Of a DNA stretch of 64,000 nucleotides, positions 1 to 8,484 are shown in pieces. The stretch is from Pannonibacter sp. SL95. Lineage in GTDB: Bacteria; Pseudomonadota; Alphaproteobacteria; Rhizobiales; Stappiaceae. Positions within the stretch are counted from its first letter, which is position 1. Each line of letters begins with the position of its first letter. Position numbers and translations under genes: made by a program. The DNA is taken from the NCBI RefSeq assembly GCF_026672425.1, contig NZ_JAPPRC010000004.1:366501-430500 (forward strand), read 5' to 3'. A model generated the notes under the pieces. The model was not told where the DNA came from, searched no databases, and worked only from the letters and a program-made list of their open reading frames with translations.

Positions 1-1
1 T

Positions 2-184
2 GAGATTGGCCGGTATCTGGCGCTCGCCGGGGATGCGGTCCTGTCCAGCGTCGGCTGCTATCAGCTGGAAAACGTCGGCGTCCGGCTGTTCGAGCGGATT
101 GAAGGCGACTATTTCACCATTCTCGGCCTGCCCTTGCTGCCGCTGCTGGGCGAGCTTCGCGCCCTTGGGGAGACCGACGTATGA
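2..184 (+). CDS. Maf-like nucleotide pyrophosphatase, C-terminal fragment (5' end outside window)
   Basis: The open frame entering from the left edge encodes about 60 residues, with the run [19 protein letters not shown] and then [15 protein letters not shown]. This is the characteristic C-terminus of Maf/YceF proteins, which hydrolyse non-canonical nucleoside triphosphates in the cytoplasm. Its TGA stop overlaps the ATG of aroE by four bases (ATGA), so the two are translationally coupled. The catalytic N-terminal part is not in the window, so the Maf subfamily cannot be decided. Confidence 0.85.
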   Translation, partial: EIGRYLALAGDAVLSSVGCYQLENVGVRLFERIEGDYFTILGLPLLPLLGELRALGETDV

Positions 185-1023
185 CCGACCTCCGCCGATC
201 CGCGATCACCGGCTGGCCCGTCGCCCAGTCACGCTCCCCGCTCATTCACGGTTACTGGCTGAAAAAGCATGGCATTGCCGGCGACTATGGCCGCGTGGCC
301 GTCGCACCGGAAGATGCCGAACGGTTCTACCGGGATCTGGCCGCATCCGGGCTCACCGGCTGCAATGTCACGGTGCCGCACAAGGAGCTGGCGGCATCGC
401 TTTGCGACTGGCTGGATCCGGCGGCCACGGCCATGGGTGCGGCCAACACGCTTTGGCTGGACAATGGCCGGCTGTGCGGCGCCAACACCGATGGTCTCGG
501 CTTTCTGGGCAACCTCGACGAGGCTGCGCCGGGCTGGGACAAGACCAAGGGGGCGGCCGTGGTCCTGGGCGCAGGCGGTGCTGCGCGGGCGATCGTCTGG
601 GCCTTGCTCTCGCGCGGCTTCGCTCCAGTACACGTGATCAACCGGACCGAGGAAAAAGCCAAGGCAATCGCAGATCATTTCGGCAGCGACGTTGTGGCTC
701 ATGCGTGGGACAAGCTGGGGACTGTGCTTGAACAGGCCCGGGTTCTGGTCAACACTACATCGCTCGGCATGATGGGCAAGCCCGAGCTGGACATCGACCT
801 TTCCGGATTGCCGCAGGATGCCCTGGTGACCGATGCGGTCTATGTTCCCCTGGAAACCGGCCTCCTGCGCGCGGCAAGGGAGCGGGGCAACGTTTCCGTC
901 GATGGTCTCGGCATGCTGCTGCATCAGGCTGTAAATGGCTTTGAACGCTGGTTTGGTTTTCGGCCGCAGGTTGATACAGAGCTGCGCAACCTGATCCTCG
1001 CCGATCTGGATGCCGCCAAATGA
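181..1023 (+). CDS. aroE: Shikimate dehydrogenase (NADP+)
   Basis: This enzyme reduces 3-dehydroshikimate to shikimate in the chorismate pathway. The 280 residues match the usual length. The substrate domain has SRS at 17-19 and NVTVPHKE at 62-69, where Lys68 is the catalytic lysine, and NTDG at 102-105 supplies its partner aspartate. The NADP domain has LGAGGAARA around 129-137 and the NRT motif at 154-156 that reads the 2'-phosphate. The ATG overlaps the maf stop, and the TGA overlaps the coaE ATG (ATGA). The maf-aroE-coaE-dnaQ order is common in Alphaproteobacteria and points to one transcript. Confidence 0.97.
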   Translation: MTDLRRSAITGWPVAQSRSPLIHGYWLKKHGIAGDYGRVAVAPEDAERFYRDLAASGLTGCNVTVPHKELAASLCDWLDPAATAMGAANTLWLDNGRLCGANTDGLGFLGNLDEAAPGWDKTKGAAVVLGAGGAARAIVWALLSRGFAPVHVINRTEEKAKAIADHFGSDVVAHAWDKLGTVLEQARVLVNTTSLGMMGKPELDIDLSGLPQDALVTDAVYVPLETGLLRAARERGNVSVDGLGMLLHQAVNGFERWFGFRPQVDTELRNLILADLDAAK

Positions 1024-1607
1024 TCCGTCTGGGTCTCACCGGCTCGATTGCCATGGGCAAATCGACCACGGCCAAGCTGTTTGCCGAGGCCGGGGTTCCG
1101 GTGCACGACGCCGACGCGACGGTGCATGCGCTGTATTCTGGTCGGGCTGCGCCACTGATCGAGGCCGCCTTTCCGGGTACCGTCGCTGGTGGCATCGTCG
1201 ACCGGACACGCCTTGGAAATGCAGTGCTCGGCAAACCCGAGGCCATTGCCCGTCTCGAGGCCATCGTGCATCCGCTCGTCCGCGAGGAGGAACTGGCGTT
1301 TCTGGACAGAAGCCGCAGGGAAGGACGGCGGATTGTCGCCCTCGACATCCCCTTGCTGTTCGAAACGCGCGGCGAGCACCGTGTCGATGCCGTCGCGGTC
1401 GTTACAGCCAGGCCCGAAACCCAGCGTGCGCGTGCGCTGGCACGGCCGGGCATGACGGTTGAACGTTTCGAGGCGATCCTCGCGCGGCAGATGCCGGACG
1501 CCGAGAAGCGCCGCCGGGCGCATTTCCTCGTCGAGACTGATCATGGAGTGGACGCCGCGCGGCGCTCCGTCGCCAGCATCCTGCGTGCGCTGGCCGGTCG
1601 GGGCTAG
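1020..1607 (+). CDS. coaE: Dephospho-CoA kinase
   Basis: CoaE phosphorylates the 3'-hydroxyl of dephospho-CoA, the last step of coenzyme A synthesis. The 195-residue protein starts with [17 protein letters not shown], where the Walker A loop is GSIAMGKST at 8-16. It continues with the family's DAD segment near residue 35 and the VxxDIPLLFE signature in the middle. The ATG overlaps the aroE stop. coaA, which starts the same pathway, lies about 36 kb downstream in this window. Confidence 0.97.
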   Translation: MIRLGLTGSIAMGKSTTAKLFAEAGVPVHDADATVHALYSGRAAPLIEAAFPGTVAGGIVDRTRLGNAVLGKPEAIARLEAIVHPLVREEELAFLDRSRREGRRIVALDIPLLFETRGEHRVDAVAVVTARPETQRARALARPGMTVERFEAILARQMPDAEKRRRAHFLVETDHGVDAARRSVASILRALAGRG

Positions 1608-1734
1608 AGCCCCGGCAGCCAAAGGCCGGGCACCGCTGGCAAGCAAGGCAGGATAACGATGTTTTCGGATTGCATGGCCGCCAGTAAGAAGCGAGTCTTG
1701 CCCCTAGCCCTGCCCGACCATTCGGACCCAGCCC

Positions 1735-2466
1735 ATGCGTGAAATTGCCTTCGATACGGAAACCACAGGACTCGATCCGCGCAACGGCGACCGCCTGGTT
1801 GAAATTGGCGGCGTCGAGATGCTGAATCACGTCCCGACCGGTCGCACCTACCACGTCTACATCAACCCGGAACGGGATGTTCCGGAGGGCGCGTTCGCGG
1901 TGCACGGCCTGTCGACCGAGTTCCTGTCGGACAAGCCGAAATTCGCGGCCGTGGTCGATGATTTCCTCGCCTTTGTCGGGGACTCGACCCTCGTGATCCA
2001 CAATGCGTCCTTCGACATGGGCTTCATCAACATGGAGCTGAACCGTGTCGGCCGGCCGCCGATCCCGCGCACCCAGGTCATCGATACGCTCGAACTGGCC
2101 CGCCGCAAGCATCCGATGGGGCCGAATTCGCTCGACGCGCTCTGCTCGCGCTATGGCATCGACAATTCGCGCCGCACCAAGCACGGCGCCCTGCTCGACA
2201 GTGAGCTGCTGGCCGAAGTCTACCTTGAGCTGATCGGCGGACGGCAGCGGGCGCTGGGATTTGACATCGACCAGGCCGGATCTGGCGCACAAAACCGGGG
2301 TGACAGTGGCGCAGACGGCCAGATGACGTCCGCCCCGGCTCGCCCTCGCCCCACCCCCCTGCCCTCGCGCCTCACCGCCGAGGATCTCGACCGCCACGCC
2401 GGCTTCATCAAGGGCATGGGCGACAGCGCGATCTGGAAGAAATACGAGGCAAAGGAAGCTGGCTGA
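1735..2466 (+). CDS. dnaQ: DNA polymerase III epsilon subunit (3'-5' proofreading exonuclease)
   Basis: This is the DEDDh exonuclease that proofreads for the replicative polymerase. The 243 residues carry Exo I with FDTETTGLDP (Asp7 and Glu9), Exo II with HNASFDMGF (Asp94), and Exo III with HGALLDSELLAEVY (His150 and Asp155). A proline-rich linker around 195-220 leads to a short C-terminal segment ending GDSAIWKKYEAKEAG, which probably contacts the polymerase subunit (inference). It lies 127 bases after coaE, so it may have its own promoter. It is convergent with the dehydrogenase gene downstream. Confidence 0.96.
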   Translation: MREIAFDTETTGLDPRNGDRLVEIGGVEMLNHVPTGRTYHVYINPERDVPEGAFAVHGLSTEFLSDKPKFAAVVDDFLAFVGDSTLVIHNASFDMGFINMELNRVGRPPIPRTQVIDTLELARRKHPMGPNSLDALCSRYGIDNSRRTKHGALLDSELLAEVYLELIGGRQRALGFDIDQAGSGAQNRGDSGADGQMTSAPARPRPTPLPSRLTAEDLDRHAGFIKGMGDSAIWKKYEAKEAG

Positions 2467-2557
2467 CGGCAGGCAAGGTGAGAAACCTGCCTTGCCTCAA
2501 GCGAGAACCGCTGCAGCGCTGGTGGAAAGACCTTGCAGACAAGCCCCGCCCCCAGTG

Positions 2558-2668
2558 GTCATCCCCGCCTCGTGCGGGGATCCAGCTTCTAGGCCTCAAG
2601 CCAGGGCGTACCAATAGCTTCTGAAGGCGGTCCATGGAGCATGGATCCCCGCACAAGGCGGGGATGAC
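2558..2668. repeat. Long inverted repeat, family 1 (GTCATCCCCGC type)
   Basis: The left arm 2558-2584 begins GTCATCCCCGCCTCGTGC. The right arm 2642-2668 is its reverse complement with one mismatch over 27 bases. The 57 bases between the arms have no gene. The element sits between the convergent genes dnaQ and the dehydrogenase, which is the usual site for dispersed palindromic repeats. It could act as a transcription stop for both genes (inference). Confidence 0.7.
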
Positions 2669-2709
2669 TGCGGAGAACAAAAAACGCCGTTATGCCAAGC
2701 CCTTGCTCC

Positions 2710-2860
2710 GTGTCACCCCGGGCGCAGCGAAGCGGAGACCCGGGGCCTACTCGCTCCCAGAGCAAACGCTGTTGCGAGGCTCTTTATGCACTTCAGCACA
2801 TTGCTTTGCTCTGCAAACGAGTAGACCCCGGCTCGGCGCTGCGCTTGGCCGGGGTGACAC
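2710..2860. repeat. Long inverted repeat, family 2 (GTGTCACCCCGG type)
   Basis: The left arm 2710-2753 starts GTGTCACCCCGGGCGCAGCG and ends in CTACTCG. The right arm 2818-2860 is the imperfect reverse complement, CGAGTAG through CCGGGGTGACAC. About 64 bases lie between the arms. Its sequence differs from the element 42 bases to the left. Frames running through it on either strand give low-complexity translations and I regard them as non-coding. Confidence 0.65.
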
Positions 2861-2876
2861 CGTTGCGTTCGTCAGT

Positions 2877-3863
2877 TCAAAGCATCGACGGCAGGACGCG
2901 ATCCGGCGGGCGGTGGCCGTCCATGAAGGTCTTGATGTTGATGATGACCTTCTCGCCCATCTCGATACGGCCTTCGAGCGTCGCGGACCCCATGTGCGGC
3001 AGCAGCAGCACCTTGTCCATCTGCGCCAGCTTCGGGTTGACCGCGGGCTCGTGCTCGAACACGTCGAGACCCGCACCAGCGAGCTCGCCTGCTTCAAGCT
3101 GACGGATCAGCGCGTTTTCGTCGATCACCTCGCCGCGGGCCGTGTTCACCACATAGGCGTCCTTCTTGAGGAGCTTCAGGCGGCGGGCCGACAGCAGATG
3201 ATAGGTCCCCGGCGTATGCGGGCAGTGGATCGACACGACGTCCATGCGGGCCAGCATCTGGTCGAGGCTTTCCCAGTAGGTGGCCTCGAGGGATTCCTCG
3301 ATGTCGGAATGCAGCCGGCGGCGGTTGTGATAGTGGATCGACATGCCGAACGCCTTGGCCCGGCGTGCGACTGCCTGACCGATGCGGCCCATGCCGATGA
3401 TGCCGAGGCGCTTGCCCCAGATCCGGTGGCCAAGCATCCAGGTCGGCGACCAGCCGGACCATTCACCGGTGTTCATCACCTTGATGCCTTCGGCGAGACG
3501 GCGCGGCACGGCCAGGATCAGCGCCATCGTCATGTCGGCGGTGTCTTCGGTGAGGACGCCAGGCGTGTTCGTGACGTTGATGCCGCGGTTGTTGGCGCTG
3601 ACCACGTCGATGTTGTCGACGCCATTGCCGAAGTTGGCAATGAGCTTCAGGTCCGGACCGGCCTGCGACAGCAGCGCCGCGTCGATGCGGTCGGTCACGG
3701 TCGGCACCAGGACATCTGCGGTCTTTACGGCCTCGACCAGTTCGGCCTGGGTGTAGGGCCGGTCACTCTCGTTCAGGCGCGTCTCGAACAGTTCCCGCAT
3801 CCGCGTCTCGACGACGTCCGGAAGTTTGCGCGTGACGACAACCACAGGCTTCTTCTTCGCCAT
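2877..3863 (-). CDS. D-isomer-specific 2-hydroxyacid dehydrogenase (glyoxylate/hydroxypyruvate reductase type)
   Basis: This is an NAD(P)-dependent reductase of 2-keto acids; glyoxylate or hydroxypyruvate is the most likely substrate by family. The 328 residues show the outer substrate-domain segment NFGNGVDNIDV near 78-87 and the Rossmann motif GMGRIGQ at 157-163. Next come the catalytic-arginine segment NTARGEVID and the catalytic-histidine segment LLPHMGSAT near the C-terminus. AAGG lies a few bases before the ATG. It is divergent from the SH3 protein gene, with 281 bases between them. The exact substrate cannot be read from sequence. Confidence 0.88.
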   Translation of the reverse strand: MAKKKPVVVVTRKLPDVVETRMRELFETRLNESDRPYTQAELVEAVKTADVLVPTVTDRIDAALLSQAGPDLKLIANFGNGVDNIDVVSANNRGINVTNTPGVLTEDTADMTMALILAVPRRLAEGIKVMNTGEWSGWSPTWMLGHRIWGKRLGIIGMGRIGQAVARRAKAFGMSIHYHNRRRLHSDIEESLEATYWESLDQMLARMDVVSIHCPHTPGTYHLLSARRLKLLKKDAYVVNTARGEVIDENALIRQLEAGELAGAGLDVFEHEPAVNPKLAQMDKVLLLPHMGSATLEGRIEMGEKVIINIKTFMDGHRPPDRVLPSML

Positions 3864-4144
3864 GCCACTTGCCTTCTGCGTTGCGTTGAGGGCGCCTTAA
3901 CCCTAACGGAATTACACTTCAGCCGGATGGCGTCGGCACCAACCAGCCTCTCCCGTTCTCCTTACCAGATGGTCCGCCAGATACAAGGGGAGCCAAAAGG
4001 CGCAGGGACCCGACATTGGTCGGGTATCCGGTGTCCGGCGGATCTGCGTGATGGCTGGGCAGAAGCCGGCAATCCGGCCAGGGCAGATCTGGAAACCATC
4101 CCGCGAACCCGTTAAACGGGGAAAAGGCAGAACAAGAGGAAGGC

Positions 4145-4699
4145 ATGAACAGGCAATCCAAGCCCCGGCGCAACAGGACGGTTTCTTGCGGCCTTGGCGC
4201 CCTTCTCGCGCTTTCGTTGATCCTGATTGCGGCTCCCCTGGTGCAGGCGCAAACCACCCGCACCGGCAGCAGTGGCCAGCCGATCCCCCGCTTCGTCAGC
4301 CTCAAGTCAGACCGTTCCAACGTCCGTCTTGGCCCCTCCGACGGGCACGAGATCGCCTGGACCTACGTCAAGTCGGGCCTGCCGATCGAGATCACCCAGG
4401 AATTCGAGAATTGGCGCCGCGTCCGCGACTGGGAAGGCAAGGAAGGCTGGCTGTTCCATTCGCTCCTGTCCGGCCGCCGCACCGTGCTGGTGACGCCCTG
4501 GGATACGAGCGGAGAGAACACGCCGCTTTACGCTCAGGCCGATGTCGATTCGGGCGTCGTTGCCTATCTCGCGCCGAAGGTGCTGGCCAATGTGAAGTCC
4601 TGCGCCAAGGGCTGGTGCCGCATCGAAGGCCGCGACTATGATGGCTGGGTCGAACAGACCCGCCTCTTCGGCGTCTATCCCGATGAAGTGATCGACTGA
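4145..4699 (+). CDS. Periplasmic SH3-domain protein
   Basis: The 184 residues begin with a basic stretch and a hydrophobic signal segment (about 18-35, ending PLVQAQ), so export to the periplasm is expected. The mature part contains two SH3-like repeats. One starts near FVSLKSDRSNVRLGPS and is followed by WRRVRDWEGKEGWLF. The second contains WCRIEGRDYDGWVEQ. Such domains usually bind peptidoglycan or peptides. I recognise the COG3807-type SH3 family but no specific function. The gene is followed at once by a strong bidirectional terminator. Confidence 0.82.
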   Translation: MNRQSKPRRNRTVSCGLGALLALSLILIAAPLVQAQTTRTGSSGQPIPRFVSLKSDRSNVRLGPSDGHEIAWTYVKSGLPIEITQEFENWRRVRDWEGKEGWLFHSLLSGRRTVLVTPWDTSGENTPLYAQADVDSGVVAYLAPKVLANVKSCAKGWCRIEGRDYDGWVEQTRLFGVYPDEVID

Positions 4700-4705
4700 A
4701 ACGAC

Positions 4706-4737
4706 AAAGGCACCGGATCTGACGATCCGGTGCCTTT
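4706..4737. terminator. Bidirectional intrinsic terminator between the SH3 gene and trpB
   Basis: This is a perfect 14-bp stem, AAAGGCACCGGATC (4706-4719) with GATCCGGTGCCTTT (4724-4737), around a TGAC loop. TTTT follows on the plus strand and a short T run on the minus strand. It lies between two convergent genes. Confidence 0.85.
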
Positions 4738-4762
4738 TGGTTTCGCGCGTCTGATCCTGTGA

Positions 4763-5977
4763 TTACAGGTCGAAGCCCAGCATCTTGCCGACAGTGAACA
4801 CGTCCTTGTCGCCACGGCCGCACAGGTTCATGACGAGGATCTGATCCTTGCGCATCTTCGGCGCCAGCTTCATCACCTGGGCCAGTGCATGCGCCGGCTC
4901 CAGCGCCGGAATGATGCCTTCGATGCGTGTCAGCAGCTGGAAGGCTTCCATCGCCTCGTCATCGGTGATCGGCACATAGTTGGCCCGGCCGATTTCCTTC
5001 AGCCACGAATGCTCCGGTCCGATGCCGGGATAGTCGAGGCCGGCCGAGATCGAATGGCCTTCCAGGATCTGGCCGTCGGCGTCCTGCAACAGATAGGTGC
5101 GGTTGCCATGCAGCACGCCCGGCTTGCCGGCGTTCAGCGAGGCGCAATGCTCGTTGCCCTCAAGACCACGTCCACCAGCTTCCACGCCCCAGATCTCGAC
5201 GCTCTTGTCGTCGAGGAACGGATGGAACAGGCCGATCGCGTTCGAGCCGCCGCCGACGGCAGCAACAATCGCGTCCGGCAGGCGGCCTTCAGCGGCCAGC
5301 ATCTGCTCGCGGGTTTCCTTGCCGATCACAGACTGGAAGTCGCGCACCAGCTCCGGATACGGATGCGGGCCAGCGGCGGTGCCGATCAGGTAATAGGTGT
5401 TGTCGACATTGGTGACCCAGTCGCGCAGCGCCTCGTTCATGGCGTCCTTCAGCGTGCCAGCACCGGCGGTGACCGGAACGATCTCGGCGCCCAGCAGCTT
5501 CATGCGGAATACGTTCGGCTTCTGGCGCTCCACATCGGTCGCGCCCATGTAGACGACGCAAGGCAGGCCGAAACGGGCGCAGACGGTGGCAGTTGCCACG
5601 CCGTGCTGGCCGGCGCCGGTTTCCGCGATGATGCGGGTCTTGCCCATGCGCATGGCCAGCAGGATCTGGCCGAGGCAGTTGTTGATCTTGTGGCTGCCGG
5701 TGTGGTTCAGCTCGTCGCGCTTGAAGTAGATCTTGGCACCACCCAGATGCTGGGTCAGGCGCTCGGCGAAATACAGCGGCGACGGCCGGCCGGTGTAATG
5801 GGTGTTGAGATCGTCGAGCTGCGCCTTGAAGGCAGGATCCGCCTTGGCGTCGTTATAGGCCTTCTCGAGGTCGAGGATCAGCGGCATCAGCGTCTCGGCC
5901 ACGTAGCGGCCGCCGAAGATCCCGAAGTGGCCGCGCTCGTCCGGTCCCGAGCGCAGGGTGTTGGCCATTGTGGTCAC
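4763..5977 (-). CDS. trpB: Tryptophan synthase beta chain
   Basis: TrpB condenses indole with serine using PLP, as the beta subunit of the alpha2beta2 complex. The 404 residues contain [11 protein letters not shown], the PLP-lysine segment [10 protein letters not shown] (Lys97), and the phosphate-binding VGGGSNAIG. The GTG at 5977 is preferred as start because AAGGAG lies nine bases upstream; the ATG at 5968 would be 18 bases from it. It follows trpF by six bases. The usual partner trpA is not next to it but at 47.5 kb on the other strand. Confidence 0.97.
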   Translation of the reverse strand: MTTMANTLRSGPDERGHFGIFGGRYVAETLMPLILDLEKAYNDAKADPAFKAQLDDLNTHYTGRPSPLYFAERLTQHLGGAKIYFKRDELNHTGSHKINNCLGQILLAMRMGKTRIIAETGAGQHGVATATVCARFGLPCVVYMGATDVERQKPNVFRMKLLGAEIVPVTAGAGTLKDAMNEALRDWVTNVDNTYYLIGTAAGPHPYPELVRDFQSVIGKETREQMLAAEGRLPDAIVAAVGGGSNAIGLFHPFLDDKSVEIWGVEAGGRGLEGNEHCASLNAGKPGVLHGNRTYLLQDADGQILEGHSISAGLDYPGIGPEHSWLKEIGRANYVPITDDEAMEAFQLLTRIEGIIPALEPAHALAQVMKLAPKMRKDQILVMNLCGRGDKDVFTVGKMLGFDL

Positions 5978-5983
5978 GTCTCG

Positions 5984-6643
5984 TCACTCCTTCACATCTT
6001 CCGCCGATCGAACGGCCGCCATAAAGGCGCGGATCAGATCGCTGTCCTTGACGCCCTTGGCGCGTTCCACGCCCGAGGACACATCTACGGCCGGCGCCCC
6101 GCTCATGGCGATGGCACGGCCCACATTCTCTGGATCGAGCCCCCCGGAAAGCATGAAGCGGCGCGGCAGGTCAAGCGCCTTGAGGATCGTCCAGTCATAG
6201 GGAACCCCGTGACCCCCCGGCACATCCGAGTCCGCCGGCGGCTTGGCATCGAACAGGATCCACTCGGCCACCGTGACATAGGGCAGTGCCTTCTCGGTGT
6301 CAGCCTTCTCCCGCACGCCAATCGCCTTGATGATGCGGGTGCGCAACATGATCCGCGCCGCAGCACAGGCTTCCGGCGTTTCCGAGCCGTGAAACTGGAA
6401 CAGGTCCGGCTTCACCAGCTCGTTGATCCGCTGCAGCCCGGCCAGATCCATATCGACTGTCAGCGCCACGATCTCGGTCTTGCCGCGCGCCATATCCGCC
6501 AGGCGGCAGGCATCACTCAGGGACACATGCCGCGGGCTTTTGGGAAAGAACACCAGCCCGATCATGTCCGCACCGGCGTCAATCGCCGTCTGCAGGGTCT
6601 CCTCGGTCGAAAGACCACAGATCTTGACTGGAATTCTGGACAT
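5984..6643 (-). CDS. trpF: Phosphoribosylanthranilate isomerase
   Basis: TrpF performs the Amadori rearrangement of phosphoribosylanthranilate in tryptophan synthesis. The ATG at 6643 gives 219 residues starting MSRIPVKICGLS, with the catalytic cysteine at position 9. Later come MIGLVFFPKSPR, the aspartate strand VALTVDMD, and the phosphate-binding segments MLSGGLDPENV and DVSSGVE. A TTG start nine codons upstream is possible but adds unconserved residues. It is transcribed with trpB and lies after the sdhB terminator, so it probably has its own promoter in 6644-6730. Confidence 0.96.
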   Translation of the reverse strand: MSRIPVKICGLSTEETLQTAIDAGADMIGLVFFPKSPRHVSLSDACRLADMARGKTEIVALTVDMDLAGLQRINELVKPDLFQFHGSETPEACAAARIMLRTRIIKAIGVREKADTEKALPYVTVAEWILFDAKPPADSDVPGGHGVPYDWTILKALDLPRRFMLSGGLDPENVGRAIAMSGAPAVDVSSGVERAKGVKDSDLIRAFMAAVRSAEDVKE

Positions 6644-6730
6644 GACTGCCTGACGTTCGTTCAACCGCAAGGGCTATGGTCCCGATGCGCGAGCGGCGAG
6701 CCTATAGCCCGGTCACGCCGGCTGGAAGCC

Positions 6731-6760
6731 CAAAAAGAAGGGCAGCCTTGCGACTGCCCC
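6731..6760 (-). terminator. Intrinsic terminator downstream of sdhB
   Basis: Read on the minus strand, GGGCAG, an eight-base loop and CTGCCC form a hairpin followed by CTTCTTTTTG. It lies about 30 bases past the sdhB stop and separates the sdh operon from trpF. Confidence 0.75.
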
Positions 6761-6791
6761 CCAAACAATTCCGATGCGCTCCGGCGTCGCG

Positions 6792-7574
6792 TCAGACGCG
6801 GCGCTCCACCAGCATCTTCTTGATCTCTGCGATGGCCTTGGCCGGGTTCAGGCCCTTGGGGCAGGCCTGGGCGCAGTTCATGATCGTGTGGCAGCGGTAC
6901 AGGCGGAACGGATCCTCGAGGTTGTCGAGGCGCTCGCCCTTGGCTTCGTCGCGGCTGTCGATCAGCCAGCGATAGGCCTGCAGCAGCACTGCGGGGCCGA
7001 GGTAGCGGTCGCCGTTCCACCAGTAGGACGGGCAGGAGGTCGAGCAGCAGGCGCAGAGGATGCACTCATAGAGGCCATCCAGCTTGGCGCGGTCCTCGTG
7101 GCTCTGGCGCCATTCCTTTTCCGGGGCCGGCGACACGGTCTTCAGCCAGGGCTCGATCGAGCGGTGCTGGGCGTAGAAGCGGGTCAGGTCCGGAACCAGG
7201 TCCTTGATCACCGGCATGTGCGGAAGCGGGTAGATCGCAATCGCGCCCTTGCCCACCTCGTCCATGCCCTTGGTGCAGGCAAGGGTGTTGGTGCCGTCGA
7301 TGTTCATCGCGCAGGAGCCGCAGATGCCCTCGCGGCACGAACGGCGGAAGGTCAGCGTCGGGTCGATCTTGTTCTTGATGTAGATGAGCCCGTCCAGGAT
7401 CATCGGACCGCAATCGTCGAGATCGACGAAATAGGTGTCCACGCGCGGGTTGCGGCCGTCATCCGGATTCCAGCGGTAGATCCGGTATTCGCGCAGGTTG
7501 GTGGAGCCCTTCGGCTTGTCCCAGACCTTGCCCTCGGTCACCTTGGAATTCTTTGGAAGCGTCAGCTGAACCAT
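6792..7574 (-). CDS. sdhB: Succinate dehydrogenase iron-sulfur subunit
   Basis: SdhB is the electron-transfer subunit of complex II, on the cytoplasmic face of the inner membrane. The 260 residues carry the 2Fe-2S ligands in [16 protein letters not shown] and a later cysteine in NTLAC. The 4Fe-4S and 3Fe-4S ligands are in [16 protein letters not shown] and [17 protein letters not shown]. It ends the sdhC-D-A-B transcript, 55 bases after the inserted methyltransferase gene instead of directly after sdhA. A terminator follows. Confidence 0.97.
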   Translation of the reverse strand: MVQLTLPKNSKVTEGKVWDKPKGSTNLREYRIYRWNPDDGRNPRVDTYFVDLDDCGPMILDGLIYIKNKIDPTLTFRRSCREGICGSCAMNIDGTNTLACTKGMDEVGKGAIAIYPLPHMPVIKDLVPDLTRFYAQHRSIEPWLKTVSPAPEKEWRQSHEDRAKLDGLYECILCACCSTSCPSYWWNGDRYLGPAVLLQAYRWLIDSRDEAKGERLDNLEDPFRLYRCHTIMNCAQACPKGLNPAKAIAEIKKMLVERRV

Positions 7575-7629
7575 TCTCGTCGCTCCGCGTTACGGCGCCG
7601 GATGGATGTCCGGGCCAATGGGTTCCCCG

Positions 7630-8475
7630 TCAGGCCTTCAGGCTGAACAGGATGTTGTCTCTGGTTTCGCCGGCCTGTTCATAGCCAAGGCGCGTGAGCA
7701 GGCTCAGGCAGTCCTCGGTCCAATGCGGCCGGCAGTTTGTTTCAAGCAGAATGGCGCGGGGCCAGAGGTCCCGGCTGGTGGTGGAGAGATAGGGCACCAG
7801 CACACGGTCCTCAAATCCCTCCACGTCGATCTTCATCACGTCGATCCGCGTCAGTCCGGCCTCGGCCACCACATCGGCCAGGGGGCGCACCGGCACGCGG
7901 AAAGCGCTCCAGTTGCCGGCCCACTCGCCCTGGGTCAGGTCTTCGACCAGCGTCGCAAAGCCGGCGTTCGAGGGCTCGCGCCACAGCGACAGTTCGCCGT
8001 CCTCAGCGCCCACGGCCGTGCGGGCGATGCGGACATCCGACGCGCCGTTGGCAGCGAGGTTAAAGGCCAGCTTGTCGGCCGTGTCGGGGCTCGCCTCGAC
8101 GGCCAGAACCTCGGCTCCGCTTGCGGCGGCAAACAGGCTGTAGGTGCCGATGTTGGCCCCCACGTCGACAAAGACACGGTCCTTGCCGAGCAGAGGCGCA
8201 ATCAGCCGGTGTTCTGCCTGTTCGGGCAGGCGGCCCTTGGCCATCATTTTCCGGTCATCGTAATTGCCACCGGGATAGAGGCGGAACTTCAGTCCCTCCA
8301 CCACGGTGTCATAAGGGCCGGAAAACACCCGGGCGACGAGGCTGCGGATCCGCTTGCGCAGGAAGGCCGACAGGTCGTGCCGGTCCGCCAGCGCCCAGGC
8401 AAACTTCACCAGTCCCTCGGCACGGTATGTGCCGAAGGGCGAGGTGATGTCAGGCCGGGCGAGAGCGGCAACCAT
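7630..8475 (-). CDS. FkbM family SAM-dependent methyltransferase
   Basis: The 281 residues have the class I methyltransferase fold. Motif I is VFVDVGANIGTYSLFAA around 175-192 counted from the start region of the fold, then AVEASPDTADKLAFNL for the ribose-binding acidic end, and KIDVEGFEDRVL, the IDVEG signature of FkbM proteins. Known members O-methylate sugars or polyketides, but the substrate here is unknown. The gene starts ten bases after the sdhA stop and lies inside the sdh operon, so it should be co-transcribed with complex II. That location is unusual. Confidence 0.85.
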   Translation of the reverse strand: MVAALARPDITSPFGTYRAEGLVKFAWALADRHDLSAFLRKRIRSLVARVFSGPYDTVVEGLKFRLYPGGNYDDRKMMAKGRLPEQAEHRLIAPLLGKDRVFVDVGANIGTYSLFAAASGAEVLAVEASPDTADKLAFNLAANGASDVRIARTAVGAEDGELSLWREPSNAGFATLVEDLTQGEWAGNWSAFRVPVRPLADVVAEAGLTRIDVMKIDVEGFEDRVLVPYLSTTSRDLWPRAILLETNCRPHWTEDCLSLLTRLGYEQAGETRDNILFSLKA

Positions 8476-8484
8476 GGACAGTCC

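Noticed and set aside
2634-4115. Long plus-strand frame of 493 codons
   Set aside because: It covers the repeats and is antisense to the clear dehydrogenase gene. The translation is rich in Arg, His, Val and Asp, as expected from a shadow frame of a GC-rich gene.
4889-6823. Plus-strand frame of 644 codons
   Set aside because: It is antisense to trpB and trpF and lacks domain features.
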